Origin: Ketogulonicigenium vulgare WSH-001
Lineage (GTDB): Bacteria > Pseudomonadota > Alphaproteobacteria > Rhodobacterales > Rhodobacteraceae
Direction of reading: 5' to 3'
DNA length: 64,000 bases
Assembly: GCF_000223375.1 (NCBI RefSeq)
Contig: NC_017384.1
Span: forward strand, 1,368,097-1,432,096
Both the position numbers and the translations under genes were made by a program. Position 1 is the first letter of the stretch; each line of letters starts with the position of its first letter. Shown here one piece after another: positions 17,864-26,682 of the stretch. The notes beneath the pieces are model-generated. The model saw only the letters and a list, made by a program, of their open reading frames with translations. It was not told the DNA's origin and searched no databases.

Positions 17864-18582
17864 CTAGCGCCGCAGGACCAAATTCTGTTTGCGCAGCACT
17901 GCCCCCGCATTCGAGCACAGGAAATGCAGCGCGCTTGCAACCTCGGCCGGCTGCATGATCGTGCTGGGATCCTCGTCCGGGGCCAAGGTACGACGCAGAT
18001 CGGTGGCACAGCGGCCGGGCGACAGCAGGACAACGTCGATCCCTTTGCATGCAAGCTCTTCGCGCATGGCCTCAGAGGCAGCGATCATCCCCGCTTTGGA
18101 GGCGGAATAGGTAATCCAATTCGCGCGCCCGTTCATCCCGGCGGTTGAGGCGATATTCACCACGATCCGCAAGCCATGGCCGCGCCGCATCGCCTCGCGC
18201 ACCAGCAAGACGGGCGAGATCAGGTTAACCTGCAAAGTGCGGGCGAAATCATCATCCGTTACGGTCTCGATCGGGCCCGGCGCGGTAAAGCCCGCATTAT
18301 TCACCAGCATCTCGACCTCGACATCCAGCGCCGCCAGCGTGTCAAAGAAAGCATCATAGGCCTGCGCCCGCGACAGATCCGACAGTACGGGATAACGCGG
18401 CTGACATTGCTGATGCGCTGATCCAAAATCTCGGCCTGAATTGCAGCGGCAGCATCCGCCAGCCGCGCAGGATCAGTGCCGGTCAGTACCACCGCCTCGG
18501 CATTCATGGGGCGCGTCGCGAAAAGACGGGCAATCTCGAACCCAATACCGCGCGTGCCCCCGGTAACTACAATCGCTTTCAT
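17864..18582 (-). pseudogene. SDR-family reductase of the CDP-alditol pathway, frameshifted
   Basis: Two frames together make one short-chain dehydrogenase. From ATG 18582 the first frame gives MKAIVVTGGTRGIGFEIARL (TGxxxGIG at 8-15) and runs to about 18380. The other frame, readable from about 18385, gives VLSDLSRAQAYDAFF, then LVNNAGF, NIASTAG, the YSASKAG active-site block and the LSPGRCATDL end. The span is 719 bases, one short of 240 codons, so a single base is missing near 18375-18390 (CCGCGTTATCCCGTACTG on the coding strand). No long homopolymer is there, so phase variation is unlikely; mutation or sequencing error are both possible. Its pairing with an IspD/TarI-like gene (ATGA overlap) matches Haemophilus Bcs1, where such a reductase makes ribitol-5-phosphate. 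Confidence 0.82.
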
Positions 18583-19265
18583 GCGTGGAATCCCTTCAAC
18601 AATTGTCCGGCAATGCCGAAATCTTCTGGATAGGTGACCTTGATATTTTTATGCGCCCCCGGCAGCGCCTGAACGCGGGCCCCGTAGTGATGGCAAAGCT
18701 GCGAATCTTCGGTGAAAACCAGCCCGTCGCGCCGCGCCATCTGGTGGCATCGCTGCAGATCGGCTCGGTTGAACTTTTGCGGCAACTGGATGTCGAAGAC
18801 CTCGTCTCGTGGCACGGGGGCGGTGACATAGCCATCTGCGCCGATACGGCACATCGAAAAGGGAATGGGGCCGTAAAGCCCGACGTTTTCCGCGCTGTGA
18901 TCCAGCAACTGATCGATCATCGCGCCGTCGATACAGGGACGCGCGGCCTCGTGCAGGATCACAACCTCGGTCCCGGCCGCCTCAAGCAGCAGGGCGACGC
19001 TGTGCTGGCGTGTCGCGCCAGATCGCAGGATCTGAAACGGCACATTGCCCGCGTGGGGGGCGATCATATCGCGGGTCATCTCTTCGAACCCAGCGGGGGC
19101 GTTGGTGATGATCTGTGCAATCTGCGGATGCGCAGCGGCGATCGCGACCGCATAGCTGATCATCGGTCGCCCCAAGATCGCGCGGAACTGCTTTGGCAGC
19201 CCGGCCGAGGCCCGCGTACCGACCCCGCCCGATAACAATAGGAATGTGAATCGCTGTGACCGCAC
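18579..19265 (-). CDS. IspD/TarI-family cytidylyltransferase (probable CDP-alditol synthase)
   Basis: The 228-residue protein has all IspD-family blocks: LSGGVGTRASAGLPKQF (11-27, CTP-binding loop), HEAARP (105-110), FDIQLPQKF, TEDSQL and NIKVTYPEDFGIA. IspD makes CDP-methylerythritol, while TarI and Bcs1 make CDP-ribitol; the next gene is an SDR, and TagF-like genes follow, so CDP-ribitol or a related alditol is the better guess. I start at GTG 19265, preceded by GGGGGG at nine bases, because the domain begins four residues later; the open frame continues about 60 unsupported codons upstream. It is the first gene of the eight-gene operon. Confidence 0.82.
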   Translation of the reverse strand: MRSQRFTFLLLSGGVGTRASAGLPKQFRAILGRPMISYAVAIAAAHPQIAQIITNAPAGFEEMTRDMIAPHAGNVPFQILRSGATRQHSVALLLEAAGTEVVILHEAARPCIDGAMIDQLLDHSAENVGLYGPIPFSMCRIGADGYVTAPVPRDEVFDIQLPQKFNRADLQRCHQMARRDGLVFTEDSQLCHHYGARVQALPGAHKNIKVTYPEDFGIAGQLLKGFHA

Positions 19266-19698
19266 GTCTGCACGCCCCCCTTTGTCCAAATGTCTGATCG
19301 TCGACACGGTCAAAGCGGGCACCCCCAATCCGACCGTGGATCGAGAGGTAAGCTCTATTGGTTTCTCAAATACTAATCCGCACAGGACGTATTGGACCAA
19401 TGATCGAAATAGGCGCGGAATATGTCGGGAATGTGACGGGAAATACAAAACCTATCGCGACATAAAAATTAACACCTTGTTTACAAACCCCGGCAAAACG
19501 TCCTGCCCAAATTTCAATCATTGCCATCATAATTAACTTTTTATCCCAAGTTATGCCTTGTGAATCAGTGGATTTGCCTCAATCATAAGTTGAGCAAAAG
19601 TTAACGCGAACGATGAAGAAACGGGCAACCTCAGCGGGCGGCCCGATGGGCAAATGTTTCTAACTTTGTGATTTCGTCAGAACGTCGGAGAGCGCATC
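19266..19698. other. AT-rich divergent intergenic region
   Basis: These 433 bases separate the minus-strand polysaccharide operon from the plus-strand NRPS gene and are clearly richer in A and T than the surroundings, especially 19440-19620. They should hold promoters for both. I see no convincing paired -35/-10 boxes, repeats or RNA gene; a 96-codon frame at 19246-19536 has poor composition. GGAG at 19687-19690 is the NRPS ribosome site. Confidence 0.5.
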
Positions 19699-22600
19699 AT
19701 GACCAGCACGGATAGAAATCTACCACTGACAACGGCCCAGCGTGGGGTATGGATGGGCGAGTTGCTGCGCGCCGAAGGCGGCACGTTCAACATCGCCGAA
19801 GCGATTGAGATCGCGGGCCCGGTGGATCTGGCTGTTTTTCGCGCCGCGATTTTGCAGGTGACCGCCGAGGCCGAAACCACCCGTCTGACGATTCGCACGA
19901 CGCCCGAGGGGCCGGTGCAGCGCATCCTGCCCAGCTATCCGGGCCAGATCCCCTTTGTCGATGTCAGCGCTGCCGCCGCGCCTGACATCGCCGCGCAGGA
20001 CTGGATGATGACGCGGCTGGTCGCGCCCAGTGATCTGGCGAATGATGTGCTGTGGCAGGCGGCGCTGTTGAAACTGGCGGATGATCGGTTCGTCTGGTTC
20101 CACTGCGCGCATCACATCGTGCTGGACGGCGCATCGGGCGGGATGCTGGTCGCGCGCGTTGCTGCGATTTACACGGCGATGCTAGAGGGGCGCGACGCGG
20201 GCCCCTCGCCCTTCCTGCCGCTTGACACGCTGATCATGGCTGAGGCCGCCTATAAAACCAGCAAGCGGCGCGAGATGGATCTGGCCTATTGGCGCGATCA
20301 GTTGGCCGCGCCGCCGCAGCCCGTCACGCTGTCGACCAAAACTGCGCGCGTTCGCGATATGCAATTGGCCCGGCAGGGCTTCGTCGCCGCGAACCGCTGT
20401 TTCCCCGCCGATCTGACCGCAGAAATGGCCGAGGTTGCAAAGGTGCATGGGGCGAGCCTGCCGCAATTCCTGACTGCGGCTTTGGGCAGCTATATTTATC
20501 GTATGACGGACCAGAACGACCTTTGCGTCGGGATGCCGGTGATGGGGCGGCTGGATCGCGCGATGCGGCAAGTGCCGGGCATGGCGGCGAATGCGGTCGT
20601 GCTGCGCTTTGCCATGGCGCAGGATATGCCCTTTACCGATATGCTGGCGCAGGTGCGGCGGGTGATGCGCGGCGCGCTGAAGCATCAAAGCTTCCGTTAC
20701 GAAGACCTGCGCCGCGCCCTGGGTTACACCCAGACCCAAGATCACCTGTCACGCATGGCGATCAATATCGAACCCTTTGATTACGATCTGCGCTTTGGCC
20801 CCTATGGCGCGCGCAACCGCAACATCAGCAATGGGATCATGGAAGATCTGACGATCTTTGTTTTTGACCGTCAGGACGGGCAAGGACTGGATTTTGGCCT
20901 TTACGCCAATCCCGCGCTTTACAGCCAGCAGGCGCTCGAGGCGCATCTGGATCGTATCTTTGCCCTCACGCGCGCCGCGATCACACAGCCCGATGCAGCA
21001 ATGCGCGACCTGCCTCTGCTCCGCCCCATCGAGGTTGCTGCGCTGCAAGTCGACCGGCACGCCACCGCGCAAGAGCGTCCGCTGGAGCGGCTGCATACAG
21101 TGATGATGCGTCACGCGCGCCTCAGCCCATCGCATCTGGCGCTGACCGATCTGCACGGGCCGGTGAGCCGTGCCGCGCTGGCGCAGCAGGTGAATGCGCT
21201 GGCAAGCGCGCTGGCGATGGCGGGCGTATGTCCGGGCGATGTGGTGGCGCTGATGTTGCCGCGTGATCGCCGCCAGTTGATTGCGATGCTGGCCGTGGCT
21301 GTCACGGGCGCGACATGGCTGTCGCTGGATGCAGATGGGCCGCGCGACCGTAATGCCGCAATTTTGCAAGACGCCGCCCCTGCGCTGGTGCTGACTGATG
21401 ACCGTATGCCGCATGGCCTGCCTGCGGGCCTGCCGGTGCTGGGGCTTGACCGCAGCGGCGAGGCCATCGGCCTGCCCTATCTGCAGCCGCGCGCGCCGCA
21501 AGTGCCACCGCAAAGCGCCTATGTCATTTATACATCCGGCACCACCGGACGCCCGAAGGGCGTCGTGGTGCCATGGTCAAGCCTTGATAACCTGCTGCGC
21601 AGCATGATGGAGACGCTGGACTTTGGCCCGGACGAGCGCTGGCTGTCGGCGACATCGGTGACCTTTGATATCTCGATCCTTGAGCTGCTGTTGCCGGTGC
21701 TGGCGGGTGGACATCTGGTGTTGGCGCCGCGCGGTGCACAAAGCGACCCGGGCGCACTGGCGCAACTGATCACCGATCACAGCATTACCATGATGCAGGC
21801 GACGCCGACCTTTTGGCAGATGTTCCTTGGGGCGGGTCAGGGCGATGCCTTGGCGGGCCTGCGACTGCTATGCGGCGGCGAGCCGCTATCACCGCCCCTC
21901 GCCGGGCGTTTGCTAAGCCACGCCCGGGCGCTGATCAACGTCTATGGCCCGACCGAGACAACGATCTGGTCCAGCATCCACGCCGTGACCGCCGCAGATT
22001 GCGAGGCCACAAGCATCCCTGCGGGTCTACCACTGGCGAATACGCAGTTCTACATCCTTGATAGCGCGCTGAATGCGGTTGCGCCGGGGATGCCGGGGCA
22101 GTTGGCCATCGGCGGCGCGGGTGTTGCGACGGGTTATCTGGGGCGGCCGGATCTGACAGAAACGGTCTTCCTGCCCGATCACTTTACCGCCGCCGCTGGC
22201 GCGCGGATCTATTTGACCGGCGACCGCGCGCGGCGCGATGCGGACGGGCGGATCACCATTTTGGGCCGCAACGACGGGCAGATCAAAATCCGCGGCGTCC
22301 GCGCCGAGCTATCCGAAATCGAAGGCGCTCTACTGCAAGTTCCGGGTGTCGCGCAGGCGGCGGTCAAACTATGGCCGGCCGATCAGGGCACCTTGCTAGC
22401 CGCCTATCTGATCCCGGCCGAAGACAGCATTCTGACGCCTGATCCGGGCGCCATCCGCGCCGCGGTCGCGGGGCTGCTGCCGCAGCAATTGGTGCCGACA
22501 CGCTATATGATACTCGATACTCTGCCGGTGACCGCGGCGGGCAAGCTCAACCGCGCCGCCCTGCCCGAGCCCGAGGTCATCGCCGCACCCGCCCAACAGA

Positions 22601-23664
22601 CTATACCCACCACGCCCGAGGAACACGCGCTATTCGACGCCTGGGCCGAGGTTCTGGGTCATCGCAATTTCGGCACGCAGTCGAGTTTCTTTGACCTTGG
22701 CGGTGACAGCCTTGCGGCGGTGCAGGTCTCGTTCATCTTGTCCGAGCGCGGCTTCCGCCTGCCGATCCCTGCCTTTTTCGGTGCGCCAACCATCGCCAGC
22801 CTTGCGCCGCTGATGGAGGGCAAGGGTGACGCGCTGGCGATGCTGCAAGAGATCGCCCTGCCGCTGCGCGCCACCGGCAAGGGGCGTCCGGTCTTTTGTC
22901 TGCACCCGGTGCTGGGCCTCTCCGTCGGTTTCGCGACACTGGTGCCGCATCTGCCCGCAGATCGCCCTGTTTACGGCTTGCAAGACGCGGGCCTGATGCA
23001 AAACGGCATGCCGCCTTTGGATATGCAGGGGCTGGTGCAGCGCTATCTGGCACGTATCCGCGCCATCCAGCCCCAAGGGCCCTATACGCTGGTCGGCTGG
23101 TCGATGGGCGGGCTGGTCGCCCATGCGATTGCCAGCGCACTCGAGGCGGCGGGCGATCAGGTCGCCTCGCTGACCTTGCTGGACAGCTATCCGATCCCAT
23201 TGGCCGAGGCGCAGGACGACAATTGGCTGATGGAACAGGCGATCCCGCTGATGGGCATCGACTTTCCCGCAGGCACCCCTGCCTCGCTGGATATGATGGC
23301 GGATGTGCTGGTGCAGGGATTTGTCGCCGACGACCCCGACCTGCCCGTCAGTCCCGAGGATATCGCCTTGCTGATCGACCTGTTAAAACCCGTCGCCAGC
23401 CGCAACCTGCAATTGATGCGGGGCTGGGTGCCGGGCCATGTCAAAGCGGATGTGCTGTTCTATCGCGCGGCCAAACGCGGCAGTGCCCCCTCGCGGGCCG
23501 AGCCTGCGCTGTGGCAGCCCCATGTCGGGGGCAAGCTGACCCTGCGCGATCTGCCTGCCAGCCATATGGAGATGCTGCGTGCCGCAGTTGCCCCGACTAT
23601 CGCACAAGGCATAGTGGCGCAGGAACAGGCGCTTACAGCAGATCCCACGCCCGTAGCTGGGTGA
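19699..23664 (+). CDS. single-module non-ribosomal peptide synthetase (C-A-T-TE)
   Basis: The 1321-residue enzyme has the architecture and length of EntF. The condensation domain covers about 1-430 with HHIVLDG (138-144). The adenylation domain covers about 450-960 with YTSGTTGRPKG (about 611-621), VYGPTET, YLTGDRARRDADG and the A10 Lys in PVTAAGKLNR. The carrier domain has FFDLGGDSLAAVQ with the phosphopantetheine Ser near 1003. A type I thioesterase covers about 1060-1310 with GWSMGG (Ser near 1134). It would join one activated amino acid to an incoming acyl or aryl group and release it. No other siderophore or NRPS gene and no PPTase is nearby, so the donor is unknown. Its last 32 bases overlap the convergent glycosyltransferase gene. 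Confidence 0.92.
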   Translation: MTSTDRNLPLTTAQRGVWMGELLRAEGGTFNIAEAIEIAGPVDLAVFRAAILQVTAEAETTRLTIRTTPEGPVQRILPSYPGQIPFVDVSAAAAPDIAAQDWMMTRLVAPSDLANDVLWQAALLKLADDRFVWFHCAHHIVLDGASGGMLVARVAAIYTAMLEGRDAGPSPFLPLDTLIMAEAAYKTSKRREMDLAYWRDQLAAPPQPVTLSTKTARVRDMQLARQGFVAANRCFPADLTAEMAEVAKVHGASLPQFLTAALGSYIYRMTDQNDLCVGMPVMGRLDRAMRQVPGMAANAVVLRFAMAQDMPFTDMLAQVRRVMRGALKHQSFRYEDLRRALGYTQTQDHLSRMAINIEPFDYDLRFGPYGARNRNISNGIMEDLTIFVFDRQDGQGLDFGLYANPALYSQQALEAHLDRIFALTRAAITQPDAAMRDLPLLRPIEVAALQVDRHATAQERPLERLHTVMMRHARLSPSHLALTDLHGPVSRAALAQQVNALASALAMAGVCPGDVVALMLPRDRRQLIAMLAVAVTGATWLSLDADGPRDRNAAILQDAAPALVLTDDRMPHGLPAGLPVLGLDRSGEAIGLPYLQPRAPQVPPQSAYVIYTSGTTGRPKGVVVPWSSLDNLLRSMMETLDFGPDERWLSATSVTFDISILELLLPVLAGGHLVLAPRGAQSDPGALAQLITDHSITMMQATPTFWQMFLGAGQGDALAGLRLLCGGEPLSPPLAGRLLSHARALINVYGPTETTIWSSIHAVTAADCEATSIPAGLPLANTQFYILDSALNAVAPGMPGQLAIGGAGVATGYLGRPDLTETVFLPDHFTAAAGARIYLTGDRARRDADGRITILGRNDGQIKIRGVRAELSEIEGALLQVPGVAQAAVKLWPADQGTLLAAYLIPAEDSILTPDPGAIRAAVAGLLPQQLVPTRYMILDTLPVTAAGKLNRAALPEPEVIAAPAQQTIPTTPEEHALFDAWAEVLGHRNFGTQSSFFDLGGDSLAAVQVSFILSERGFRLPIPAFFGAPTIASLAPLMEGKGDALAMLQEIALPLRATGKGRPVFCLHPVLGLSVGFATLVPHLPADRPVYGLQDAGLMQNGMPPLDMQGLVQRYLARIRAIQPQGPYTLVGWSMGGLVAHAIASALEAAGDQVASLTLLDSYPIPLAEAQDDNWLMEQAIPLMGIDFPAGTPASLDMMADVLVQGFVADDPDLPVSPEDIALLIDLLKPVASRNLQLMRGWVPGHVKADVLFYRAAKRGSAPSRAEPALWQPHVGGKLTLRDLPASHMEMLRAAVAPTIAQGIVAQEQALTADPTPVAG

Positions 23665-24883
23665 TCGCAGCCTCCGCGCCGTTTTCGGCGCGGACCTTTT
23701 CCCCCAGCGCGGCGGCGGCATCGCGCATCTGCGGCGACAGCGCGTCCGAGATCGCCTCGGCCAGCGCGGGGGCGTTCAGGTTGCGCAGATCCAGCGCAGG
23801 CGTTGCAACACCCGCCTGCCCTAATTGCCAGCCCCAGAAATACTGATCGCCCACGAAGGGCACCGGCACCGTCGGAATACCCGCACGTACCGCAGCCGCT
23901 GCTGTGCCCGCACCGCAGTGATGCACCGCCGCTGCGACGCGCGGAAACAACCATTCATGCGAGATGCTGCCGACACAGAAAATATGCGGGTCATCCCCCA
24001 GATAATCACCCAGCTGCGCCCAGCCGCTGCCGACCACCGCGCGCCGTCCGATCAGTCGCACCGCTTGCTTAATGATCGCCGCCAGTTCCGGCGCAGCGGC
24101 GGTATGCATGCTGCCAAAGCCAATATAAACCGGCCGCTCGCCCGCCGCCAAAAAGTCGGCAAGCCCATCGGGCGGGGTAAAATCTGCGGCGGGGGGCAGG
24201 ACGAAATAGCCGGGCATGGCGATACGCGGCGCCCATTCGGGCTGGCGCGGCACCACATGAGGGCTAAAGCCGAACAGCACCTTGCCGCCCGTCGCCTTGG
24301 CATTGTGCCAAGGCCCTTTCACCGGATAGGGCGGCAGTTGCAGTGTGCGGCGCATGTCATTGGCAATACCGCGCGTCAAAAGCCACGCCGTTTGTCGCAG
24401 CAGGCGATGCAGGGCGAGGTTCACCGCCCCCGGCAGGCGGCGCGGCGGCAGCCAGACCGGCGGCAAGGCGCGGCTGGAATCCAGCGGCTGCAACTGGGTC
24501 TGGACAAAGGGAATATCGTATTTTTCGGCAAGGCTGGCCGCGACCAACGAGATATTCCCCGACCCGATCAGCAGGCTTGCACCCTGTGCGGCGGCGGCAG
24601 CCTCGGCGGGCCAGTGGCGGGCCATCTCGCGCGTCTCGCGAATGACGACGCGGGCGGCGGCGGTGCTTTTGCCCCGCCCCAAAGCCTGCGGGTTACGGCG
24701 CATCATGCCCGCAAAATCCGCCGTCAGTGGCGCAAAGGCGATTCCGGCTGCAGCAACAGCGGCAGAAAAGCCTCGATCCGCGGCAAGCCGCACATCCAGC
24801 CCCGCCTTAACCATCGCCTGCGCCAATGCGATATGGGGGCGGACATCGCCCTCGGTTCCAACGGTCATAATGACAATGGTCAT
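23633..24883 (-). CDS. MGT/UGT-type glycosyltransferase (GT1 family)
   Basis: The 416-residue protein begins MTIVIMTVGTEGDVRPHIAL, the N-terminal motif of sterol glucosyltransferase-like and macrolide-type GT1 enzymes, and has VYIGFGSM at the start of the second Rossmann domain. HHCGAGTAAAAVRAGIP then leads into PFVGDQYFWG, the nucleotide-sugar binding block. Such enzymes glycosylate lipids, carotenoids, sterols or peptide natural products. There is no signal peptide. ATG 24883 has GGAG five bases upstream. The gene converges on the NRPS gene with a 32-base overlap; glycosylation of the NRPS product is possible but unproven. Confidence 0.88.
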   Translation of the reverse strand: MTIVIMTVGTEGDVRPHIALAQAMVKAGLDVRLAADRGFSAAVAAAGIAFAPLTADFAGMMRRNPQALGRGKSTAAARVVIRETREMARHWPAEAAAAAQGASLLIGSGNISLVAASLAEKYDIPFVQTQLQPLDSSRALPPVWLPPRRLPGAVNLALHRLLRQTAWLLTRGIANDMRRTLQLPPYPVKGPWHNAKATGGKVLFGFSPHVVPRQPEWAPRIAMPGYFVLPPAADFTPPDGLADFLAAGERPVYIGFGSMHTAAAPELAAIIKQAVRLIGRRAVVGSGWAQLGDYLGDDPHIFCVGSISHEWLFPRVAAAVHHCGAGTAAAAVRAGIPTVPVPFVGDQYFWGWQLGQAGVATPALDLRNLNAPALAEAISDALSPQMRDAAAALGEKVRAENGAEAAITQLRAWDLL

Positions 24884-25311
24884 GGGCGCTCCGCATGCGT
24901 ATCAATAGTTAACGGCTAACATATCAATGCCTTGAAACAAGCCTGTAATGGCGGATTAATGCGGCATTAAAATTAATAATTGCGAAAATACGTGGCCTGC
25001 GACATGTTTTGACCATGCGCAGGTAATTTGCCGCCGATCCCGCAAGCAACTGGCAAGTCTCTGCCCAAAAATTAAGTTGCCGCAGGGATCACAGGCAACA
25101 GATCGCCAATAAAGCAGGCATGCCGCAGGCTTCTGCGATTGACTTTCAGGCAAAAGACTCTCAGCTTCCGCTTGATGTCGCAGCCCTGATTTCGCGACAC
25201 GGCAACCTTATTTCATCTGGTCGCAATATTGATCGTTTAGTTGGACATCGGCAGCGCTGAGGGCAGCGTCAGCCAGTACGGTGCCCGCATTGATTAAAGG
25301 GAGTTGAGCGC
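24884..25311. other. intergenic region without a clear gene
   Basis: A 428-base divergent gap. Bases 24900-25000 are AT-rich and should carry promoters. A 46-codon plus-strand frame at 25120-25260 (starting MPQASAIDFQAKDSQ) has protein-like composition and open frame upstream but only a weak ribosome site, so it could be a gene remnant. AAAGGGAG at 25296-25303 serves the next gene. No RNA gene or repeat is seen. Confidence 0.4.
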
Positions 25312-26682
25312 TTGCGTAGTTTTCTAGTGGATGGTCGCGTCTATGACATCGTGCGCAACCTGCTACCCGAGGGCGAGCTGCTAGAGCCGTTCGAAGCTGA
25401 CGCAACCCCGACGTCCTCTGCCTATCCCCTCAACCATTCCTATGTCGGTGCGGTCTCGCTGGCAGGCGATAGCGGCGCGTTGAAAAAGGCGCTGGCCGGC
25501 AGTTCTTTCGACCGTATCCCCGTGATCGAGATGGACCCCGCCGATCCGATTTCCGGCGCGCGCCAATTGATGCATGTGATGCAAGAAGAGCTTACAGCGC
25601 TGCGCCGTCAACTGGGCGAGTCGCGTCGCGCCTCGGCACAGCTGCGCAATGAGACGATGCAGCTGAACATCCGCCTGCGCGAATTGGAACGCCTGCTCTA
25701 CGACCTCGGCAATCCGCAGTTTTTCAAGGCGCTCGCGTGGCAGCCGACCGGGGCAATGGCTGTCCTGATGCCAGCAGAGACATTGACGCAGCGCCTGCCG
25801 GTAAATGCCGTCAGCCTGTCGTCAATCGACCTGTGGTTCCCGCAAACGGTCATGCCCGTGATCGAGGCGCTGTCGGTCTCCATCACGGATGCATCGGGCC
25901 TGACCCATCTGGCCGAAGTCCAGCGCCCCGAAATGGGCATCGAGACCGGCTGGCTGCGCTTTGTCCTGCCCGAATTGATTGAAGGCGTGGGCCGCGACTG
26001 TACATTGGTTCTGACCTGGCGCGGAGAGAACCCGTTAGAGGTCGGACTTGCACAGCCGGTCGCAGATGTGCGTTTTCGCGCAACAAGCAGTGCGGCGCAA
26101 CCGCATGAGCATACGCTGGCCGTTCAAGTCTGGCATGCTTTGGGCGGCGTACGCTTGCCAACCCCGGCGCCGCTGCTCAGTGGTCGCGCCAGCCTGACGA
26201 CGCGTGATGCAACCTTCATCGCATCAAGCGCCCTGCCCCACCCCAGCCTCATCTCGGTGCCAACCTCGGCGAAAGATCACGTCACCACTGCTTATTGGTC
26301 GCGCGAACAGGTCATTATGGTGCATCCGTCGCGCCAAGGGGCGGTCTGCGCAATCGTGCGCGATATCCCATTTCCAAACCTGACACATATATCGGCGTTG
26401 ATTAATGTCGGGCATCCGCGCTCTCCCAGCCTAAACTTTGCGATCGGCGTCGCCCCCGCAGGCGCGGTGGATAATGACGGGCTGTGGCACAGACGTCTTG
26501 GCCCATGGGTTACAGGAATGCCTGCACATAGCTGGGGCCAGGCCCATTGCCTGCCGCTCGAACCTTTGGGCGAGACATTCGATTTGTTATTGGCCGTCTC
26601 GATCGCGGGCGATGTACCCAATGATATGAGCTGGGGCTTTTTCCGCGGCTTCCGCTTTGCCACCGGCGACAGCTTGGGCTAA
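25312..26682 (+). CDS. unknown protein of the glycan locus, coiled coil plus beta-rich domain
   Basis: I do not recognise this 456-residue protein. Residues 90-130 (QLMHVMQEELTALRRQLGES and the following RNETMQLNIRLRELERLL) form a coiled coil; residues 140-450 are rich in short hydrophobic strands and aromatic residues (LWFPQTVMPV, WLRFVLPELI, CTLVLTWRGENP), suggesting a beta-sandwich or lectin-like domain. No signal peptide or membrane segment. The start is TTG at 25312 with GGGAG eight bases upstream. It is the first gene of a co-directional set with a GT2-GT4 fusion and a GT4 enzyme, so a role in glycan assembly, scaffolding or recognition is likely. Confidence 0.72.
   Translation: MRSFLVDGRVYDIVRNLLPEGELLEPFEADATPTSSAYPLNHSYVGAVSLAGDSGALKKALAGSSFDRIPVIEMDPADPISGARQLMHVMQEELTALRRQLGESRRASAQLRNETMQLNIRLRELERLLYDLGNPQFFKALAWQPTGAMAVLMPAETLTQRLPVNAVSLSSIDLWFPQTVMPVIEALSVSITDASGLTHLAEVQRPEMGIETGWLRFVLPELIEGVGRDCTLVLTWRGENPLEVGLAQPVADVRFRATSSAAQPHEHTLAVQVWHALGGVRLPTPAPLLSGRASLTTRDATFIASSALPHPSLISVPTSAKDHVTTAYWSREQVIMVHPSRQGAVCAIVRDIPFPNLTHISALINVGHPRSPSLNFAIGVAPAGAVDNDGLWHRRLGPWVTGMPAHSWGQAHCLPLEPLGETFDLLLAVSIAGDVPNDMSWGFFRGFRFATGDSLG

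Noticed and set aside
18378-18400. Phase-variable contingency tract in the SDR gene
   Set aside because: No homopolymer or short tandem repeat longer than three bases at the frameshift point.
19246-19536. 96-codon plus-strand frame in the AT-rich gap
   Set aside because: Poor composition, overlaps the cytidylyltransferase start and has no ribosome site.
24956-25153. 65-codon minus-strand frame in the gap upstream of the glycan locus
   Set aside because: Cys/Trp-rich without motif or ribosome site.
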